A DNA stretch of 64,000 bases from positions 5,198,701 to 5,262,700 of the forward strand of contig HG738140.1 of assembly GCA_000499405.2 (NCBI GenBank), given 5' to 3'. Under the pieces are notes generated by a model. It was not told the origin of the DNA. It did no database searches and saw nothing but the letters and a program-made list of their open reading frames with translations. This DNA is from Onchocerca volvulus. Lineage: Eukaryota > Nematoda > Chromadorea > Rhabditida > Onchocercidae. How positions within the stretch are numbered: the stretch's first letter is position 1; each line of letters opens with the position of its first letter. The position numbers and the translations under genes are program-made. Shown here one piece after another: positions 1 to 10,612 of the stretch.

Positions 1-260
1 CAGCGAAATTTAAGATAGGTGAGTCAGATTGAATTGGAAGTTATTGATTGTGGAGTGATTTGATTGACTGTTGGGTTGATGAATTGAATAACATTGATCG
101 CATGATCTTTAGAAGCTTCTTTTTTTTTTTTATATATCAATAATCCTTGATCTTATGGTGGACGCTGACTTACAATATATTATACAAAGAGTTTGGTTAT
201 TAGGACAAAGGGTAAGAGATGGACAATGCTTACAATTTTAAACAATGCACAATGTTTCTT
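1..260 (+). mobile_element. LTR-related dispersed repeat fragment
   Basis: About 230 bases from near position 25 match the reverse complement of 54850-55060 with scattered mismatches. Shared stretches include GATCTTATGGTRGACGCTGA and AAGAGATGGACAATG. The copy at 54.7-55.1 kb lies alone in an intron and looks like a solitary LTR, so this is probably another copy of the same terminal repeat, next to retroelement coding fragments further right. The left end is cut by the window. No coding sequence is visible. The LTR identity is inferred from context; shared repeat identity is seen directly. Confidence 0.55.
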
Positions 261-329
261 TTTGTTACAATTATTTATTGCACATTCTGTTCGAAGAATA
301 AGATATATCTTATTTTATCACTAAACATG

Positions 330-603
330 TACGTATATCTTATTTAAGCGCTAAATACACGCTTATATTTTACTTTATTGCTAAACATATCTTGTGGCTA
401 AAATGAGATATACTTGTGCGCTTGCAATAAAATATGATCCAGACTTTTATTTAAGGCTAAAATAGAATTTACGAATGTTTCGCGATTAAATAAGTCATAG
501 ATGTGTTGTTAGCAATTAAATAAGCTATATGCTTAGGCATAGCGATAAAATGAGATATACGTATGCGCTTGCGATAAAATAAGATCCATGCTCATGTTTT
601 TCA
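330..603 (+). repeat. ~145-bp tandem repeat, block 1
   Basis: About two copies of a ~145-bp unit. AAAATGAGATATAC recurs at 400 and 547, each followed by a GCGCTTGC..ATAAAAT..GATCCA string, and ATGTTTCGCG occurs at 475. The same unit returns at 2161-2470. The 300-390 stretch carries shorter, degenerate versions (TATATCTTATTT..CTAAA). Confidence 0.7.
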
Positions 604-642
604 TGTGCATAATTTTTTGACATACGTATATTAGCTGTCGTG

Positions 643-1337
643 AAACTTGGTCTGTTTGGATAAGGGTGCTTTACGACACTAAGTATTTGGAATATTTTAT
701 TACTTCGAATACAACACATGAGGTGTCGTCCAGTATTAACTGACGCGACACACAATAAGTAACAAATATATATGGATAACGTATAAAAAGTAGAAAATGA
801 AGAGGGAGATGGTGGTTCGTAATTTAATGGTAGTTAAATTTGTTGAATAATCGGGCAACAAATTATAATGTTGTCTAAATGTAATTATAAATCTATTGAA
901 AGTTAAATTTAATTGGGTTTGCACGATGGAATAGTGACTTCCAACAAAGGGGGAATTATCCATTCTAAAGACCAAATCACATTACCAACCAACAAAATGA
1001 AGCAATTATCGACGTCTGCGCCGGCACTTAATGACACCCAAACCGAGACAGGGCGTGGACAAAAAACGACATATAAGCAACAGCGAAAATCAAAATCATC
1101 AGTTCAATTCAGTCACAATCAACCAACGACGTCAACTCCACTTCAACGAACTACCATCTCCCATTTCATTTTCTAATTTTTTATACGTTATCCATATATA
1201 TTTCTGTCACTTATTGTGTGCCGCCTCAGCTAGTACTGGACGACACCTCACGTGTTATATTTGAAGTAATAAAGTATTTCTATTACTTAGTGTCGTGAAG
1301 CACCCTCATTCAAATACACCTAGTTTTACGACATGGG
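643..1337. repeat. Long inverted repeat, ~180-bp arms
   Basis: Positions ~643-821 read as the reverse complement of ~1143-1337, with arms roughly 85% identical by eye. Both arms contain GGTGCTTYACGACACTAAGT, AGGTGTCGTCCAGTA and ATATATATGGATAACGTATA in mirrored order. The ~320-bp spacer holds no recognisable gene. The structure could be a foldback element or two LTR-type fragments in opposite orientation. Open frames within it are by-products of the repeat. Confidence 0.75.
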
Positions 1338-1408
1338 CAACGTTTTTAATTGACTGCCCCATTACTCAACAGTTTTAACTACCATTACATTTGCGAAATG
1401 AGGTGAAC

Positions 1409-1549
1409 AATTAAAAGATAGAATTAGTTTATTTACACCATATATGAATTACCTTTTTTTCGATTACTCCGACATGAGCAATTAAAAAGTAGAATTATTT
1501 TAATTGCACAATATATGGATTAACCTTTATTCGGTTATTCCGACATTCC
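1409..1549 (+). repeat. 71-bp direct duplication
   Basis: Two adjacent copies start at 1409 and 1480. Both run AATTAAAARRTAGAATTA, then TATATG.ATTA, then CGRTTAYTCCGACAT. The second copy abuts the broken env-like sequence on the minus strand. Confidence 0.75.
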
Positions 1550-2150
1550 CGACTGAAGGAGATTGATCCTTTCAGGGGGAAGTAGGCATGGAACGTAGGC
1601 TATAGGTTCAGATACTTCAGATTGTTGTACCGAGAACTTTGATTTTCCTTTGTATGACGATCTTATTTGTACAATTTCCATAGGAGTAGATATGATGTTT
1701 CTTTGGCTTGAGGACTTGCAGCATAGACAGCAAATAGATTGAATTAGTCCAGTTTTCATTTTGACAGCAATAAGTATAACCGACAGTAGCACAACACTTG
1801 TGCAGATAGTAGTTAGTTTCCAATGTTTTGCTAGATTTGCTAATCTCTCTTGGATCAGTTCTGCCGATTTACTGATTCCATATTCCAATTGTTCAGCTAA
1901 TTCTTCTCCTTGTTGAGTTATTTGTTCCCAGATTGTTTCCTGCCTTTGTTGATTGGTGATCTGATTAGTTGCTTCTTGTTTTTGGGCCAGTATTTCTAGT
2001 TCTGCATTGATTCTCTCAAGTTCGAATCTGCCGATTATGTCTCCGTTGAATTCAATAGTTTTTTGCTCGGAAATTTTATTTTGCATGGAGCAACTAATAA
2101 CTTCCATCGACTTTCTTTGCTATCACGTCGTCTCTTTGTAATAACATGCT
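1535..2150 (-). pseudogene. Broken env-like retroelement fragment, C-terminal part
   Basis: A 190-codon open frame (1535-2107) plus upstream homologous sequence to about 2150. In order it has a Glu/Gln-rich helical, probably coiled-coil segment (residues ~20-90), one hydrophobic membrane segment (~95-112, VVLLSVILIAV), a Cys cluster CCLCC just after it, and a Pro-containing tail. That layout fits the membrane-anchor end of an envelope-like protein carried by some LTR retroelements; this assignment is inference. Compared with the plus-strand copy at 2490-2866 it lacks single bases near 2100 and 2088, which shift the upstream frame. No other domain of the element (protease, polymerase, integrase) was seen nearby, so this is a relic. 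Confidence 0.5.
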
Positions 2151-2160
2151 CGCAGCTAAT

Positions 2161-2470
2161 ATGTTTCGCGATTAGTCATAGGTGTGTTGTTAGCAAATAA
2201 ATAAGCTATATGCTTATGCATAGCGATAAAATGAGATATACGTGTGCGCTTGCGATAAATATGATCCATGCTCATGTTTAGGCCTAAAATAGAATTTACG
2301 AACATGTTTCGCAATTAGTCACAGGTAGGTTGTTAGCAAATAAATAAGCTATATGCTTATGCATAGCGATAAAATGAGATATACGTGTGCGCTTACGATA
2401 AAATATGATCCATGCTCATGTTTAAGGCCAAAATAGAATTTACGAGTATGTTTCGCGATTATATAAGTCA
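2161..2470 (+). repeat. ~144-bp tandem repeat, block 2
   Basis: ATGTTTCGC starts at 2161, 2304 and 2448, giving periods of 143 and 144 bp. Units are highly similar to each other and to 400-600. The block sits exactly between two inverted copies of the env-like fragment (1535-2150 on minus, 2490-2866 on plus), so it forms the loop of a large imperfect hairpin. Confidence 0.85.
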
Positions 2471-2489
2471 AGGATGTTGTAAATCAGCA

Positions 2490-2866
2490 ATCCAACTTTA
2501 GCTGCAAGCATGTTATTACAAAGAGACGACGTGATAGCAAAGAAAGTCGATGGGAAGTTATTAGTTGCTCCATGCAAAATTAAAATTTCCGAGCAAAAAA
2601 CTATTGAATTCAACGGAGACATAATCGGCAGATTTGAACTTGAGAGAATCAATGCAGAACTAGAAATACTGGCCCAAAAACAAGATACAACTCATCCGAT
2701 CGCCAACCAACAAAAACAGGAAATATTCTGGGAACAAATAACTCAACAAAGAGAAGAATTAGCTGAACAATTGAAATATGGAATCAGCAAATCGGCAGAA
2801 CTGATCCAAGAGAGATTAGCAGATCTAGCAAAACACTGGAAACTAATTACTACCTGCACAAGTGTT
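2490..2866 (+). pseudogene. Inverted second copy of the env-like fragment
   Basis: The frame open from 2510 is the same coding sequence as the minus-strand relic at 1535-2150: shared peptide blocks include KISEQKTIEFNGDIIGRFEL and SKSAELIQERLA. It keeps about 30 residues upstream that are frameshifted in the other copy. It breaks off at ~2866, before the membrane segment, where it joins a gag-like piece in the opposite orientation. No full gene; a rearranged relic. Confidence 0.5.
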
Positions 2867-3069
2867 AATCCTTTTTGAATTAATTCTGCAAATTTATCGA
2901 TTTCATCTTCCAGTTGTTCAGCTAATTCTTCTCCTTGTTGACCAACTGCATCCACTGCCATTAGATCCAATTTTTTGATTCCATCATGAATTTCCTCCAA
3001 TTTCTCCTTGATCGGTTATGCTCTCTTAATTAGGCTCACTGACATTGTTCCTAGCTCGTGGCACCAAAA
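2866..3069 (-). pseudogene. Gag-like N-terminal retroelement fragment with PBS-like site
   Basis: On the minus strand a start codon near 3041 opens MSVSLIKRA, then an in-frame TAA, and the same frame continues through an acidic helical segment ending near 2867. It contains GEELAEQLEDEIDKFAELIQ, which resembles the helical segment of the env-like relic (GEELAEQLEYGISKSAELIQ). Just upstream on the minus strand (3055-3069) lies TTTTGGTGCCACGAG, whose TGG start and position resemble a tRNA primer-binding site. Calling it gag is an inference from position; the stop and truncation mark it as non-functional. Confidence 0.35.
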
Positions 3070-4060
3070 TAAATTGTCGTTTTGTTCAAAATTGATTATT
3101 GTCACAGATGAATTTGTTATAAATAAAGCCTTGGTATTAACGCAAAATTATCGCTGATACTACGTTAGCCATCGATTATGCCTTTCTTATTCCTCATTAC
3201 AATTGTGAATAAATATCGAAGGCATAATTGATAGCTTGGATATTTTTTATTTGTGTATAGTGAGGAAAATTGTTGGAAATTTGATTGGATGAGTTGGTCG
3301 GATTTGACTTGAAGTTTTAACAGCAGAGTTTTTTGGGTTGGAAATTTCTTACTTGAGGATTTTCTTCTGAATAAATGAGACTGATGTGGAATTTCACATG
3401 ATTAGAATATGAGATATGATTAGCGAGTTATTTGTATCGGATTATTAGAGTTTAATCGGTTATTCCAATATATTTATGTCATATAAATTATTTTGATTAG
3501 TTCAACATATTCAGATTATGAGAGTGTTTCGGTTTTTCCAGTATATTTCTGCAGTAAAAATTACTTTGATTAATTCATGTATAGTGAATTATCAGGATAT
3601 TTCGATTCTCCGCAGCTTAGTCCATTTAGTTATCATTACTGTGTGATGGATTATTGAAATAATGGAAAAAGTTTTGAATGATTATGGATGATCCATGTAT
3701 AATTTTCATGATATATAAAAAGAAAATATAATAATTAATGAGTGATAAATATATTGTTGGAATTTCGCCATTCACATGCTTAACTATAATTTCAATAATA
3801 AACAGTTAATTATATGTTAACAAGTTGATTCCAAGCATTGCATAATGATTTGTGATAAAAATTGCGAAAAATTACTAGAATATTCGAAAATTGTTGTGTT
3901 GCTATACGAAAGGAAGAATTTCTTGTTTATTTTTAAAATTTTTTGCTTTAATTAATTCATTATTTGAAACATTATCATCAAACAATATCAAACATTAACT
4001 TATTTTTGGTTATAGCATGAATATATACGTAACATGGCAATAAATCCTTCCACATTTGCT
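3070..4060. other. Non-coding AT-rich spacer
   Basis: No exon-like sequence recognised. A short imperfect hairpin (stem about 3169-3186 with 3219-3237, AAGGCATAATTGATAGC pairing with its near reverse complement) is the only structure seen. The first few hundred bases may be the rest of the retroelement LTR. Confidence 0.5.
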
Positions 4061-4065
4061 TATGT

Positions 4066-4705
4066 TTTATATAAATAAAAATGTAAATGTTCGTTGTTAT
4101 CGACCTTAAATCTCTTAAAGTTCTTCACCGATTGCGTTTGAAATTTTGATTTAAGTTGCATTCGAGTAGGCGAGTGTTTTTATATAGATGTACCTACTTT
4201 TTTAATATGTTACATCTGTGACAAGTAGGCGGATTGAATTTTTTGAGGACGCTTACTTTCTGCACTGCTACGCCTTCGTGAGCGGACTGAATTTATTGAT
4301 CAAAAGAGCTGAATTTATTGACTGCATTCAGCTGAGCCGGCCACGTTTTCGCGCGATCGGTCCGCTAGTCCGGAAATTTTTAAACACGCGCCTTATCTAT
4401 ATAAAAATACGCTTGTTCGAACGCAACATTGTGTCGAAATTTCAAATCAGTTGAGGAATTTGAAAACTTGTATAAAAATGAACAAAATACAGAAAGCTGC
4501 GCGGTCAACAAATTCAGTCCGCTCACTTATTTTTATCTATCACAAGTGTAAGTGATGAAAAAAAGTAGGTATATTTGTAGAGAAATATGCGCTTATTCGA
4601 ATGCAACATTGTATCAAAATTTTAAAACAGTCGGTGAAGAACTTGCAACGTTGTGTGAAGTCACAAGAAATATGTGCATTTTTATCTATATAGATAATAT
4701 ATTGC
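4066..4705. repeat. Foldback-type dispersed repeat
   Basis: Arm 4066-4203 reads TATATAAATAAAAATGTAAA...ATATAGATGTACCTACTT; arm ~4560-4700 is its diverged reverse complement. A shorter third copy lies at ~4392-4475 in the same orientation as the right arm. A single arm recurs at 45937-46080. Terminal inverted arms, dispersed copies and lack of its own gene suggest a MITE or foldback element. In two copies the strand carrying [12 protein letters not shown] codons stays open for about 43 codons, but the left arm copy has a stop, so coding is not supported. Confidence 0.7.
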
Positions 4706-4933
4706 TCTTCAATCGAAACAGCAGCCTGGATCTATTGAAATTCAAATTTCGAAATTCTTCGACGGTGGGATTTCACAGTTTTAGCGGTGTTAAATTTAAG
4801 ATTGGGACGTATTTTGAGTTTGTTCGATTGATTTATCTCTTTTTGGTCGTCTAATTGTACTGCTTTCGTAAGTTTTCTGACATTGGGATTCTTTTCAGAA
4901 ATAAAAAAAAGTTGAAGATTCATTAAGAATTTT

Positions 4934-4939
4934 AGCGAA
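4934..4939 (+). promoter_or_regulatory. Candidate spliced-leader acceptor for OVCA2
   Basis: TTTTAG ends at 4935, three bases before the start codon at 4939. An acceptor this close to ATG with no upstream exon is typical of nematode trans-splicing. Inference only. Confidence 0.5.
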
Positions 4940-7409
4940 TGGAATCCACTTCGAAACTCAGAGTAAGTTTTCTTCTAAACTTTGAATTTTGATTTTTTTT
5001 TTTTTTTTTGCTTCAAAATTCATAATTCATCCTGTTCCTTTACTCCACACTTTAAAACTTGAACGTTCACTTAAGAACTGCTTAGATTTCAGATTCTTTG
5101 TCTTCATGGTTATCAACAAAATGCTGCAATTTTCCGGGAGAAATCAGGAAGTTTCCGGCGCCCTATGAAGAAATACGTTGATTTCGGTAAGTTTTAAATG
5201 TTTCCATTGTGTTGAATACTTTATCGTTTGCAATGTTTCTTGCAAATAATCACGAAAATACGGTGTTATCTTTATTTGATGATTGTTTTTTTGTCAAAAA
5301 ATATGGTGATCCTTAATTTTTCAAATAATTGATCCTTGAATTGTTGAAATACTGAGTTTGCCGAATTATTTGCAAATTTATTTTTTGCTTGGAGTTTGTA
5401 TTCTATTTTATTTTAAGCTCTGAAATTATTGAATAATTGTTGAATAATAATTCATCAATCTTTTTTTCTTTTTTTTTTTTCAGTTTTTATGAATGCTCCG
5501 CATGAAGTTGAAATGGAACCTACTTCAGAAACTGCAGGTGATTTGGTGTCAGGTGAAGCATAAAACTTCTTACCATCTTAATTACGAATTTAAAGCTTTC
5601 GTATACCATGATGCGCTTTTGAGATCTATATTTTTGGTTTCTCAGAAGAGTTTTTGAAATTTTTGCTTGAATTTTTAATTTCTCGAGCAGTAGAAATTAC
5701 TGTGAAAAAATATATTTCTGTAAAAAAAAATGTGTGTAATCAATTTACAAAGATTTTGAATTTATTGAGAAAGTAGATTAATTTATTATAAACTTATTTA
5801 TGATGTAGTCATTTGAATATATCTATATATCTTACGAACTTTTCTTATAACAGGTATAACACCAGCAGATTGTCGGGGATGGTGGTATGTCTCGAAACGT
5901 TTTTATACGAGGAAAGTGAAAGATCATGAAGGTTTTGAGGAATCTGTGCAGGCAGTCGTAGATTTTGTTCAGAAAGAAGTAATGCTTTTTTTATTTTTTT
6001 TTTTTGTTATATTTCGAATAAAAAATAAATTTGAAATTCAAAAATTTTTTTTTGTTTGTGACATTTAGAAAGTTTTGGATGAAAGTATTTTTAATATGTT
6101 CTTTCATATCCCATATCCGTTCTTTTTTTTGAAATAAACTAATATGCTTTTCTTCTTTAAAGAAAACATCATCTTATTCAGTTAAAAGAATAAAAAAAAA
6201 AAGATGAATTTAGGGACCTTTTGATGGGATACTTGGTTTTAGTCAGGGAGCAACTTTGGCTTTTTTATTATCTGCTTTGAAAAAAAAAGGAGGTATATTT
6301 TTGCTTCTTTATTCATAATTTCAATTTTCACAAATCCTTATAGTTTTGTGAATAGTACAAAACAGTTTCTGATAGTTGCTAATTGCAAATGGAAAAGAAT
6401 TTTACAGAAAAAAACGAACAGTTTTTCTGTGGAAAAGCTTTTTTTTTACAGTCTAATTTTCAGGCCTTTTCCCTTCATTTGCTTTTAATTAATATTTTTT
6501 CTTCATTTGCTTTTAAATATTTTACACTATGCGTCTCAGTCTAGCAATTAAATTTCAGATGTGAATATCGATTTTAGATTTTTAATTCTGATATCCGGTT
6601 TTCCAAGCAGAAATCATGAGCATCAAAAATTGAATGAGATGCCTCAACCAAATCTTCCATGTCTTCATGTATACGGTGAAACCGACAAGGTTATCTTTCT
6701 TTTGTTTTTCTTAAAAAAGATGATTTCACTATAAATATTCCGAAAATTTTTGATCATTTTCATTTCTTTAATTTAGATTTTCCAATGTATACCTCGTCGA
6801 GTTTTTTTTAATTTTAATTTATATTACATACCGTATGAATTTTTCTTTTTCTATTTTTGGTAGTATGTAATTCTTTGTTTTCAAATGAAAGAGTAGATAT
6901 TTCTCGATACTGAGCAATGGGAAAGAAATTATTTAGTTCATTTCTAATTCAATTTACATATCAATTAGAAATGTTACTCTTTGGTAAAACTAATATAATT
7001 TTTGATGTTGGGCTTTATTTTTAATGTTAGTGCGCCGCTGCTGGTCAGCCTCATTTATAATTGTGTTTTTTAAAATATTTCCACATATTCATTTTCATGC
7101 TTAAAAAGTGAAAATCTATGAGATTAAAAATTATCAGAATTTTAATAATCGAATTTTATGACATTATAATCTATAAACTATTTAAGATTCCCAGTTTGAA
7201 AATAATTAAAGTATAGTTTAGAAAACATTCTCGATTTTATTTTGCAGATTGTTTCTCATGAATTAAGCGCAAAACTCGTGGATCTTTTTGACAAAAATAT
7301 GGTTGTTGTGGTCAAGCATCCAGGTGGGCATATGGTGCCTAATATGTCCAAATATAAGATAATGATTGATAAATTCTTCGAAATAGTTAAAAATGTTGCC
7401 AACACTTAA
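4939..7409 (+). CDS. OVCA2: OVCA2/FSH1-family serine hydrolase, 7 exons
   Basis: Exons 4939-4962, 5093-5186, 5484-5552, 5854-5978, 6214-6292, 6559-6689, 7248-7409; phases agree throughout and give 227 residues, the same length as I recall for human OVCA2. The alpha/beta-hydrolase fold is shown by N-terminal LRILCLHGYQQN, the nucleophile elbow GFSQG (Ser114), Asp173 in YGETDK and His202 in HPGGHMVP, a complete catalytic triad. The conserved CRGWW block (exon 4) is also typical. Members of this family hydrolyse ester substrates (long-chain alkyl esters have been reported for OVCA2); the worm substrate is unknown. No signal peptide, so probably cytosolic. The exon 6 donor GTTATC is weak but the junction is required by frame. 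A spliced-leader acceptor lies 3 bases upstream. Confidence 0.93.
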
Positions 7410-8373
7410 AAATAATTTATTGGTACCAATATACTGTTACTGTTATTGTTACTATACCATGCCATTAAAAAAGTTTGAATTGACATTAAACTAATCAAAA
7501 TGGCAATCAATATATCAAAACATAGCAGTATGAGGTCAAAATCAAATCAGTACTGTTTTTCTCGACTATATTTCTAGTTTCCAGGAAATCAGACATAGTA
7601 TAAAAAAAAACATGATAACATGTTCTATAATTTGACTTAGATCTTAAGCATGATAAAATGCTGAACGGAATAATCATAGAGTGTTGCTCTTAATTTGAAT
7701 ATTTTAATATATATATATCGAACTTGAAATATTCAAATTTTTCAATAAGATATCAGATGTATCAAGATCAGATGCGAAATAAATTACATATTTGAGTTAC
7801 AGTTTGGATGTTGTCCGATCATTTAATGGTTTCAGCAATAATTTGAAAAGACTGCTTATCTTTTGTCCTGCAAAACAGTTAAAGGCAGATTTTTTTACAG
7901 ATAAATATTATCAAAGTGATGTATTTTGAGAAAGTGATATATTTTTCGAAAAAAAAAGAGATGAATTAAATTTTTCTAAAAAATCTGTAGAAACTTCTAT
8001 TTTCTTGCTCTTCTTCTCTCTTAATTTCTCTATTTTATTTAATTTTATTTCAAAAAGTTGTGATATTGCATAGTTAGACTTTTTTAGTCTAATTGTGACT
8101 TTGGTTTTTTAATTTTTAGTTTCAATTGCAATTGTTCTGCCTTATATTTTATAATATTTTAGTATCTGGAGCCGAAAATTGATGATGAAGTAATCTTGTC
8201 TAGTTGATATTCAGATGTTATAAAGACAATTAGAAGCTTTACTGTAAAGTTGATGAAATTTGGTGACGTTTTAAAGTCCTTACAAGATTTTTAGAAAATT
8301 TTCTGAAGAATACACAGTTACCTATGCTCAAAAATCAAGAGAAATTTGTAGCAGAAATTATTGTAGTTTGTTA
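7410..8373. other. Convergent intergenic region
   Basis: Lies between the OVCA2 stop (+) and the TSP1-protein stop (-). AT-rich, with no exon or RNA gene recognised. Both 3' untranslated regions must fall here; no single poly(A) signal stands out. Confidence 0.6.
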
Positions 8374-9901
8374 TTAATAAACATAATAATAGTCAACGTA
8401 TTCATATTCATAAATGCTATCAAACACTTTTTGTGATTCTCCAGGCTTCTCAACATTCTGTAATTTCCAAACTGTTGCTGGAAGGCGTTGTCGATAGCGT
8501 CGTTGTCGTTGTTTGTAACCTTTTCGATCATAACCTTTTCCATAATCTTGTATTTTTGCCTTTTGCTTTAAAACTAAAAATACATGAAATTCAAATGTTT
8601 TAGTAGTATATAAATTCTTCTAATATCTGGATTAGAGAGTATTTTAAAAAAAAATAATATGAAAGGAATGTGATCTTAAAAGCAAAATTGTATTTCAAAT
8701 TCGACAAGAATAGGATCTGGAATTTTGGCAATAAACGAATCAAATTTTCATAAATTGGATTAACTACGTTAACGAAAATTTCCCAAAAGTCGGTGCTTGT
8801 AAAATTTTGCGAGGATTTGAAATGGAAAATTTTTCTCTTCGCAAAATACATAAGGATATTTCGGGATTTCAACGAAATTTTTAGTAATAGTCGAGAATAA
8901 GAATAAAAAAAAAAAAAAAAATGAAGAACGGCGTCGAAACAAAAAAATTGAAAAATTAAATACACAAAAGTTAAATATAGAAAAAGTTCACGTATCATAC
9001 ACGGAACATACCACGTGATGCATTTGCCTTTTCATCACTTCTTTCGAGAATTTCAGTATCACTTGTGTTGCGATCGATTTCGCTATCAATTTCTCCACTG
9101 CTTTCAATCTGATCATCATCAATATTTCTGGTACCATTCAGATCAACATTGACCCCAGTAGTTATATTGAAAATTGCATTAATTTTGTCCGATTTTACAG
9201 GACCGAGAATTTTGTCATTCGGAAATTCTACTTCTTTAATACCATCCGAAGTAGTTATTGTATCATTCGTTTGATTATGTGGATCAATCGATTTCAACTT
9301 ATCATTTCGAATTTTTTCCATCAATAAACATTTTCCAATTTTAAATATAAATGGTTCACAACATGGTATTTTATTATCCATACATGGTTTTAGGTTACAG
9401 TGACGAGCGTGTACGATACGTGTACCATTTCTAAAAGATTGGATGATAAAGTTTGAATTTTTGAAGATTAAAATTCTCAGCATTTTAATAAATAATAATT
9501 TTATAAATACGTGAATTTTAGAAATTTCTTTACTGAAAATTCCAAATTTTATCGAAGAATTGAAAATTCGCAAAAATGCAAAATATAAAACATACGGTAA
9601 TGTTAACGTACGATTGTGCATGCCACATCCACCGCATAAATGCGAACATTCGTTCCATTCACTCCAATCACCTGAAACTTAATGACATCTAAGATCGCAA
9701 ATATTTGATATAAAATGATTTTTCATTTTCATAAATTATCATTTAATTATCAATATCATTAATTGAGAATTATATTAATTCATAAAACAAAACAGATTAT
9801 CTGTTTATAAAATTTTTTGTCAAAATGAAAAAACTTAGCAAATATTTTAACTTACAATCTGATAAATCGTTTCTACTTGTATTGGAAAGTACTCCCTGTT
9901 C
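8374..9901 (-). CDS. Secreted thrombospondin type-1 domain protein (3' four exons)
   Basis: Minus-strand exons 9901-9856, 9671-9596, 9430-9012, 8573-8374 (stop TAA 8376-8374), phases consistent. Exons 1-3 here encode CDWSEWNECSHLCGGCG followed by NRTLTLPNGTRIVHARHCN and PCMDNKIPCC: the WSxW, CSxxCGG and spaced cysteines of a TSP1 repeat. After it comes an acidic, Ser/Thr-rich linker with many N-glycosylation sequons (NQT, NDT, NIT, NGT, NTS, NAS), then a basic tail (KGYDRKGYKQRQRRYRQR) and a Tyr-rich C-terminus (YEYEYVDYYYVY). TSP1 proteins act outside the cell, often binding matrix or glycosaminoglycans; the basic tail would fit. The signal-peptide exon is not located, so the 5' end is incomplete. 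Donor GTATGT after Ala-Ser-Arg is preferred over a later GTATGA. Confidence 0.8.
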
Positions 9902-10436
9902 CTAAAATAAAATAATTTTTACAAACAACATTTTTTACAGTTTTTTTTTTAATTTTTTTTGTTTTAAGCAATATTTTCAACTTTTATTTGCATATTTATT
10001 CATTTCAATTTTTTTTTTCAGCGACATAAAAAATGTGTTTTATCAGCACAACAATATATTTTACAATATAAACATTGTAATTTCATTTTGCATGACGTAT
10101 AATTTGTCTAATTAGTAAAGTAAATTCTTAATTAGATGAAAATATATTCATAATTAGATGAAATTGATCGTACTCAAACTAAGCGAAAAATTTTTCGTTC
10201 AGGTTTTTTTCATTTTCAAAATTTAAATTTAAATCAGAAATTTTTAAATTTGAGTATAAAGTGGTAATTTCAAAATTTGAATTTCAAATTATTACTTTGA
10301 AATAAAAAGGATTTGTTCGTATCAGAAGAAATGATAGGACAAAAAGCGAGATGGACAACATGTAGATAGATGAAGATTTGATTTTATCACAAATATGATC
10401 AGTTATTATATATGATAAATACGACAGAATGAGTAC

Positions 10437-10612
10437 GGCCTTGAACTTTGTTCAAATTCTCGGCAAATCGTTGATGGATTATCATTGGTCGTAAAAATTG
10501 CCATATCTCTCCTCTCCGAGAAAGATTTGGTGAAATGATTAACTATATAGTTTATAGAAATTGTAGAAAACTTTATGTCCATTGTTTTGGTCATTTCTTC
10601 CAGTTCTACAAT
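10437..10612 (-). CDS. Candidate upstream exon, unresolved
   Basis: Behind a good acceptor (TATATTTAG) the minus strand stays open for 58 codons and its composition is exon-like (MTKTMDIKFS..., ERRDMAIFTTNDNPSTICRE). A possible donor GTACTC gives phase 2, which does not match the phase-0 start of the next known exon at 9901. Either a small exon in 9902-10436 is missed, the donor differs, or the open frame is chance. I do not recognise the peptide. It could be an upstream exon of the TSP1 protein. Confidence 0.35.

Noticed and set aside
4218..4854. Two open frames inside the foldback repeat
   Set aside because: Frames are repeat-derived; a sister copy carries a stop in the equivalent frame.
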